A stretch of 8,314 bases of DNA from Candidatus Doudnabacteria bacterium. GTDB taxonomy: Bacteria; Patescibacteriota; Doudnabacteria; UBA920; O2-02-FULL-48-8. The position numbers and the translations under genes are program-made. The DNA lies in the NCBI GenBank assembly GCA_016207695.1, contig JACQPC010000085.1, forward strand, positions 1 through 8,314, given 5' to 3'. A model generated the notes under the pieces. The model was not told the origin of the DNA. It ran no database searches and saw only the letters and a program-made list of their open reading frames with translations. Numbering within the stretch: the first letter of the stretch is position 1; each line of letters starts with the position of its first letter. Positions 5,126 through 8,314 of the stretch are shown one piece after another.

Positions 5126-5661
5126 TAAAGCTTCCCTTTCAATTTTTTCTTTAGTGCTTTAAGCGCGCGATGCTGCAGGACCCTAACCGCTACCTCGCTC
5201 TTGTCCAAAATCTGGGCAGCTTCGGCCACGGACATTTCTTGCTTAAATCTTAAATCCAGGACAGTCTGGTGTTCCAAGGAGAGTTGGGAAATCGCAATCC
5301 AAAGAAATTCATAATCTTCATACAATTGCGGATTTTCCGCCAAACTGGCCAGATTCTCCACCTTGTCAAGCTCCACGGTTTGTTTTCTGACCCGCCAATG
5401 GTCGATCAGGGTGAAGTTTGCGATTTGGAAAAGCCAGGTAGAAAATTTCGCCGTTCTTTGCGGCTGGTAGCGAGTAAGATTGGTCCAGGCCTTAAGAAAA
5501 ATCGTGTGGAGCAAATCTTCGCTGGTTTCCTTATGCCGCAATCTACTGAACAAAAAATTGTAGATTTGTTGAGCATAGATTTCGTAAATTTGCCCAAAGG
5601 CCTGCTTATCTCCGTCCTGTGCTTGCTTGATTAGGTTTTGAATCTCTCTTTCCTGCAACAT
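5125..5661 (-). CDS. ECF-type RNA polymerase sigma-70 factor
   Basis: The protein (178 residues) has both domains of an ECF sigma factor. Sigma region 2 spans about 15-92, with the core-binding stretch TSEDLLHTIFLKAWTNL (46-62) and the -10 recognition part FSTWLFQIANFTLIDHWR (73-90). Region 4 spans about 118-175, with the helix-turn-helix MSVAEAAQILDKSEVAVRVL (143-162). No region 1 or 3 is present, and the length is usual for the class. It would redirect RNA polymerase to a specific set of promoters, released by a signal through its membrane partner encoded next. The ATG at 5661 has no clear Shine-Dalgarno. The gene starts 37 bases from folD on the opposite strand, and the promoters overlap. 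Confidence 0.92.
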   Translation of the reverse strand: MLQEREIQNLIKQAQDGDKQAFGQIYEIYAQQIYNFLFSRLRHKETSEDLLHTIFLKAWTNLTRYQPQRTAKFSTWLFQIANFTLIDHWRVRKQTVELDKVENLASLAENPQLYEDYEFLWIAISQLSLEHQTVLDLRFKQEMSVAEAAQILDKSEVAVRVLQHRALKALKKKLKGKL

Positions 5662-5683
5662 TTTATCGAAAAAGTCAAGAATG

Positions 5684-5692
5684 TGTTACTAT
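5684..5692 (+). promoter_or_regulatory. Candidate leaderless promoter of the folD operon
   Basis: TGTTACTAT (5684-5692) is an extended -10 element whose expected transcription start falls almost exactly on the folD ATG at 5699. No Shine-Dalgarno precedes that ATG, which agrees with a leaderless transcript. There is no good -35 box. The element shares bases with the opposite promoter of the sigma gene, so the two operons may be transcribed alternatively. Confidence 0.4.
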
Positions 5693-5699
5693 TATAGCA
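5691..5699 (-). promoter_or_regulatory. Extended -10 promoter of the sigma factor operon
   Basis: The minus strand reads TGCTATAAT (5699-5691), a perfect -10 box with an extended TGn element. Transcription would begin near 5684, leaving a leader of about 23 bases. No -35 box stands at the usual distance. A perfect TTGACA does lie on the same strand at 5712-5707, but only 10 bases from the -10 box, too close for ordinary use. The site overlaps the folD start codon and promoter. Confidence 0.5.
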
Positions 5700-6532
5700 T
5701 GCAAATTGTCAACGGAAATGCGATTGCGCGTGACATTTTGACAGGACTTAGGGCCAAAATCCGCAAACATAATTTGCGGCCTTCTTTGGCTGTGGTCTTG
5801 GTGGGCAGCAACAAAGCCTCCCAGACTTATGTTGCCAGAAAACGGCAAGCCGCGGAAAGCGTGGGGATTAAGTTTTCGCTTTATAAATTTCCGGAAAATA
5901 TTTCTTTGCATGAATTGGTGGATGAAATTAAGCTTATCCAGAAAGATCCCTTGGATGGAATTATCGTGCAGCTGCCGCTGTCTAAGCATTTGGACAAAAA
6001 GACGATATTAAATCAGTTAAAGCCGGAAATAGATGTTGATTTTTTGACTTGGGTTTCCTTGGGTAAGCTGTTGATCGGCGAAACTTCCATGGTGCCGCCA
6101 TCGGCCGGCGCAGTCATGGAAATTCTGAAAAGACACAAGATTAATCCTAAGAGTAAGCATGTGGTTTTGGTAGGTTCTGGTGATTTAATCGGCAAGCCGC
6201 TAAAAAATATTCTGGTCAAACTTCCGTTGACTTTAACAGTTTGTAATAAGGATACGAAGAATTTGCCGAAATTCACCAGAATGGCGGATATCTTAATTTC
6301 CGGAGTCGGCAAACCAGGCATAATCAAGGGCACTATGGTCAAGCCAGGAGTGGTGGCCATTGATGCCGGAGTTTCATTTGAAGGTCGGAAGCTTAAAGGA
6401 GATTTGGATTTTGCAGAAGTATCAAAAAAATCCAGCCTGATTACTCCCACTCCCGGTGGAGTGGGTCCTATTACTGTGGCTAAATTACTTGAAAATGTTG
6501 TGATTAACGCAATGCGCAAAATTCATGTATGA
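5699..6532 (+). CDS. folD: Bifunctional methylenetetrahydrofolate dehydrogenase / methenyl-THF cyclohydrolase
   Basis: FolD oxidises 5,10-methylene-THF to methenyl-THF with NADP+ and hydrolyses it to 10-formyl-THF in the cytoplasm. The product is 277 residues, the family's usual size. It has TYVARKRQAAESVGI (43-57, with catalytic Lys48 of YVxxK), DGIIVQLPLSKHLD (86-99), DVDF (112-115), the dinucleotide site VGSGDLIGKPL (158-168), GDLDF (234-238) and ITPTPGGVGPITVAKLLEN (248-266). Two signatures deviate: the usual PCTP is PPSA (133-136) and the usual GRSxxVGKP lacks its arginine (GSGDLIGKP). This points to a divergent member, perhaps with altered cofactor preference. I use ATG 5699 and not 5681 because family N-termini align with MQIVNGNAIA and the upstream codons overlap the promoter. 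The end overlaps the next gene by eight bases. Confidence 0.93.
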   Translation: MQIVNGNAIARDILTGLRAKIRKHNLRPSLAVVLVGSNKASQTYVARKRQAAESVGIKFSLYKFPENISLHELVDEIKLIQKDPLDGIIVQLPLSKHLDKKTILNQLKPEIDVDFLTWVSLGKLLIGETSMVPPSAGAVMEILKRHKINPKSKHVVLVGSGDLIGKPLKNILVKLPLTLTVCNKDTKNLPKFTRMADILISGVGKPGIIKGTMVKPGVVAIDAGVSFEGRKLKGDLDFAEVSKKSSLITPTPGGVGPITVAKLLENVVINAMRKIHV

Positions 6533-7481
6533 TGTCATAATAGTTGGGGGCGGGGTAGCGGCTTTCTCTGCGGCGATTTTCACAGCCCGCCGGGGCTTGT
6601 CAGTCTTGGTGTTGGCCAAAGATCTGGCCGGGCAGGCCAATTTTACTGACTTGATTGAAAATTATCCAGGCATTTTGGAAACAGGCGGCTATCCGCTCAT
6701 CAGCACTATTAAAAAACAAGCGGAAAATTTCGGCGCCAAAGTTGAAATAGCAGAAGTTACGAAAGTGAAGGAAACAGCCGGCGGGTTTGTGGTTTCGGCC
6801 TACGGGAAACAATACAAATCAACGGCGTTGGTGCTGGCGTTCGGCAAAACCCCCAGAGATCTGCTAGTTTCAGGTGAGGAAGAGTTTAAGGGAAAAGGCG
6901 TGTCATACTGCGCCGTTTGCGACGCCCCGTTGTATAAAAATAAAACCGTGGCCGTGGTCGGGGTGGGAGACATTGCCCTTGAGGCAGGGCTTTTGTGCGC
7001 CAAATACGCCAAAAAAGTTTACATGCTTTCCAAAACGGATAAATTGACCGGGCATCCCGGCTTAGTTAAGGCATTGGCTGGAAAGAAAAACGTTGAACTT
7101 ATCCCGTTTGTCAGAATCGATGAGATCACAGGAAAAACAGTTGTGGAAGAGTTGAAACTTAAGGATTTAAAATTAAATAAGCCCCGGCATTTGCCAATTA
7201 ACGGGATTTTTGTAGAATTAGGATACGTGGTCAAATCGGAATTTGCAGCCAATCTGGTAAAATTGGATGATTTAGGGCAGATTATTGTTGGTCCCAACCA
7301 AGGCACGTCAAAACAAGGGGTGTTCGCAGCGGGTGATGTCACCAACAGGCCATATAAACAGGCGGTAGTTTCCGCAGGCGAGGGCGCTGCGGCGGGATTG
7401 GCCGTTTTTGATTGGCTTATGAGACAAAAAGGTGGGAAAGGCTTGACCTCGGATTGGACAGAGATTAAAAAAGTAAAATGA
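6525..7481 (+). CDS. Thioredoxin-reductase-like flavoprotein with atypical NAD(P)H site
   Basis: This 318-residue protein has the low-molecular-weight thioredoxin reductase architecture. It contains an N-terminal FAD-binding GGGVAAFSAA (8-17), ENYPGI (45-50), the redox-active CAVC (129-132), a second Rossmann motif GVGDIALEA (146-154) and the C-terminal FAD motif AAGDVTNRPYKQAVVSAGEG (268-287). In standard enzymes the second Rossmann fold continues into HRRxxxR, which binds the NADPH 2'-phosphate. Here the matching stretch reads MLSKTDKL (167-174) and has none of those basic residues. It may use NADH or another reductant. The product is probably cytoplasmic and reduces a thioredoxin- or glutaredoxin-like partner. 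It overlaps folD by eight bases and the next gene by four (ATGA), so the three are one operon. I leave the symbol blank because the downstream paralogue is the canonical TrxB. Confidence 0.85.
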   Translation: MYDVIIVGGGVAAFSAAIFTARRGLSVLVLAKDLAGQANFTDLIENYPGILETGGYPLISTIKKQAENFGAKVEIAEVTKVKETAGGFVVSAYGKQYKSTALVLAFGKTPRDLLVSGEEEFKGKGVSYCAVCDAPLYKNKTVAVVGVGDIALEAGLLCAKYAKKVYMLSKTDKLTGHPGLVKALAGKKNVELIPFVRIDEITGKTVVEELKLKDLKLNKPRHLPINGIFVELGYVVKSEFAANLVKLDDLGQIIVGPNQGTSKQGVFAAGDVTNRPYKQAVVSAGEGAAAGLAVFDWLMRQKGGKGLTSDWTEIKKVK

Positions 7482-8314
7482 ATCACCATAAACTCATCAT
7501 TATCGGTTCCGGACCAGCTGGGTTAACTGCGGCCTTATACGCTGCCCGGGCAGATCTGAAGCCTCTGGTTCTGGCTGGTTTGACTTTTGGCGGGCAGCTG
7601 ATGACTACCACTGAAGTCGAAAATTACCCGGGATTTCCCAAAGGCGTGCAGGGGCCGGAATTGATGCAGTTGTTTATTGAGCAAGCGGAACGCTTTGGCG
7701 CGCAAATAGTTTATGAGGATGTCACCAAGGTGGATTTTTCCAAAAAGCCTTTTCGAGTTTGGATGGCCGACAAAGAATACACGGCCGATGCCGTGATTCT
7801 CGCCACCGGCGCCGGCTACAAATGGCTGGAGCTTCCATCTGAAACAAAGTTTCGCGGGCATGGCATTTCGGCCTGCGCGACCTGCGATGGATTTTTTTTC
7901 AAGGACAAAGAGCTGATTGTGGTTGGCGGCGGGGACGCGGCTATGGAAGAGGCTTGCTATTTAACCAAATTCGCCAGTAAAATTACGATTGTGCATAGAA
8001 GCGAAACCTTGCGAGCTTCCAAAATCATGCAAGAACGGGCCAAAGCCAACCCGAAGATTAGTTTTTTGTTTAAAAAAACCGTGGAAGAGTTTTTAGGGGA
8101 TCAAAAGTTAACTGGCGTGAAGCTCAAGGATATAAAGAGCGGCGAGGTTTCTGAAATGAACATTGTTGGGGCTTTCATTGCCATTGGTCATAAGCCCGGC
8201 ACTGATGTTTTTGCCGGCCAAGTGGAGTTGGACGAAAAGGGATATGTAATCCCACATGAGCAAACCCGAACCAATGTCCCGGGAGTTTTTGTGGCAGGTG
8301 ATGTTCAAGATTAC
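7478..8314 (+). CDS. trxB: Thioredoxin reductase, canonical, C-terminus outside the window
   Basis: The frame is open from ATG 7478 to the window edge (279 codons), ending at GDVQDY, the start of the C-terminal FAD motif; about 30 residues are missing. Visible features are the FAD site GSGPAGLTAA (10-19), TTTEVENYPGF (43-53), the active-site CATCDG (133-138), the NADPH fold VGGGDAAMEEA (149-159), HRSETLR (173-179) for the NADPH phosphate, and the second FAD strand VFVAGDVQD. The enzyme transfers electrons from NADPH via FAD to thioredoxin in the cytoplasm. It overlaps the preceding paralogue by ATGA, so translation is coupled. The two proteins are clearly diverged, so this is not a recent duplication. 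Confidence 0.95.
   Translation, partial: MNHHKLIIIGSGPAGLTAALYAARADLKPLVLAGLTFGGQLMTTTEVENYPGFPKGVQGPELMQLFIEQAERFGAQIVYEDVTKVDFSKKPFRVWMADKEYTADAVILATGAGYKWLELPSETKFRGHGISACATCDGFFFKDKELIVVGGGDAAMEEACYLTKFASKITIVHRSETLRASKIMQERAKANPKISFLFKKTVEEFLGDQKLTGVKLKDIKSGEVSEMNIVGAFIAIGHKPGTDVFAGQVELDEKGYVIPHEQTRTNVPGVFVAGDVQDY

Noticed and set aside
5681..5698. Upstream ATG extending folD by six residues (MCYYYS).
   Set aside because: These codons overlap the -10 elements, and the FolD family N-terminus aligns with the ATG at 5699.
5691..5712. Perfect TTGACA and TATAAT on the minus strand before the sigma gene.
   Set aside because: The spacer is only 10 bases, so they cannot act together as a normal promoter; only the extended -10 box is kept.
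6013..6519. Antisense frame of 168 residues opposite folD.
   Set aside because: folD carries clear family motifs over the whole span; the antisense product has none.

Overview
The window looks like a chromosomal segment of an uncultured bacterium of the Candidate Phyla Radiation (Patescibacteria). The evidence is indirect. Two different proteins carry what looks like a DUF5667 domain, one of them encoded directly behind an ECF sigma factor, an arrangement I associate with this group. Gene spacing is very tight (1-, 4- and 8-base overlaps), and several starts have no Shine-Dalgarno and sit almost on their promoter. TGA acts as a normal stop (folD and the first thioredoxin-reductase-like gene end in TGA), so the code is the standard bacterial one and not the TGA=Gly code of Gracilibacteria. 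Assignment to a phylum is inference.

Layout, left to right. A tRNA-Glu(UUC) gene runs leftwards off the edge, with its promoter and a hairpin-bearing leader. Its promoter overlaps the divergent promoter of a small two-helix membrane protein (DUF378 type). Next is a compact leftward cassette: a possible promoter, a five-codon leader ORF with a perfect Shine-Dalgarno, a GC-rich unrecognised 104-residue gene and a perfect-palindrome terminator. Its base composition is clearly foreign (65% GC; 29 of the first 30 codons end in G or C). Rightwards follows an 814-residue exported protein (signal peptide, DUF5667-like region, long charged helices, a four-cysteine module, a proline-rich tail) with a consensus promoter, a hairpin-rich 5' leader and a strong terminator.

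The next rightward gene encodes a heme-oxygenase-like-fold (CADD/PqqC/TENA type) protein that seems to have lost the histidine metal ligands. It converges, with a 4-base overlap, on a leftward two-gene operon: an ECF sigma factor and a single-pass membrane DUF5667 protein, probably its anti-sigma or sensor partner. Divergent from the sigma gene is an operon of folD (one-carbon metabolism) and two tandem thioredoxin-reductase-like flavoproteins. The first keeps the CxxC but lacks the usual NADPH-phosphate motif; the second is canonical and runs off the right edge.

Functionally, the right half joins NADP-linked folate chemistry and thiol redox in one transcript, next to what looks like an envelope-sensing sigma system. 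The exported 814-residue protein is a possible target of that system, because the two promoters share a nearly identical 14-base element. That link is a hypothesis. I saw no CRISPR array, transposase or insertion sequence.
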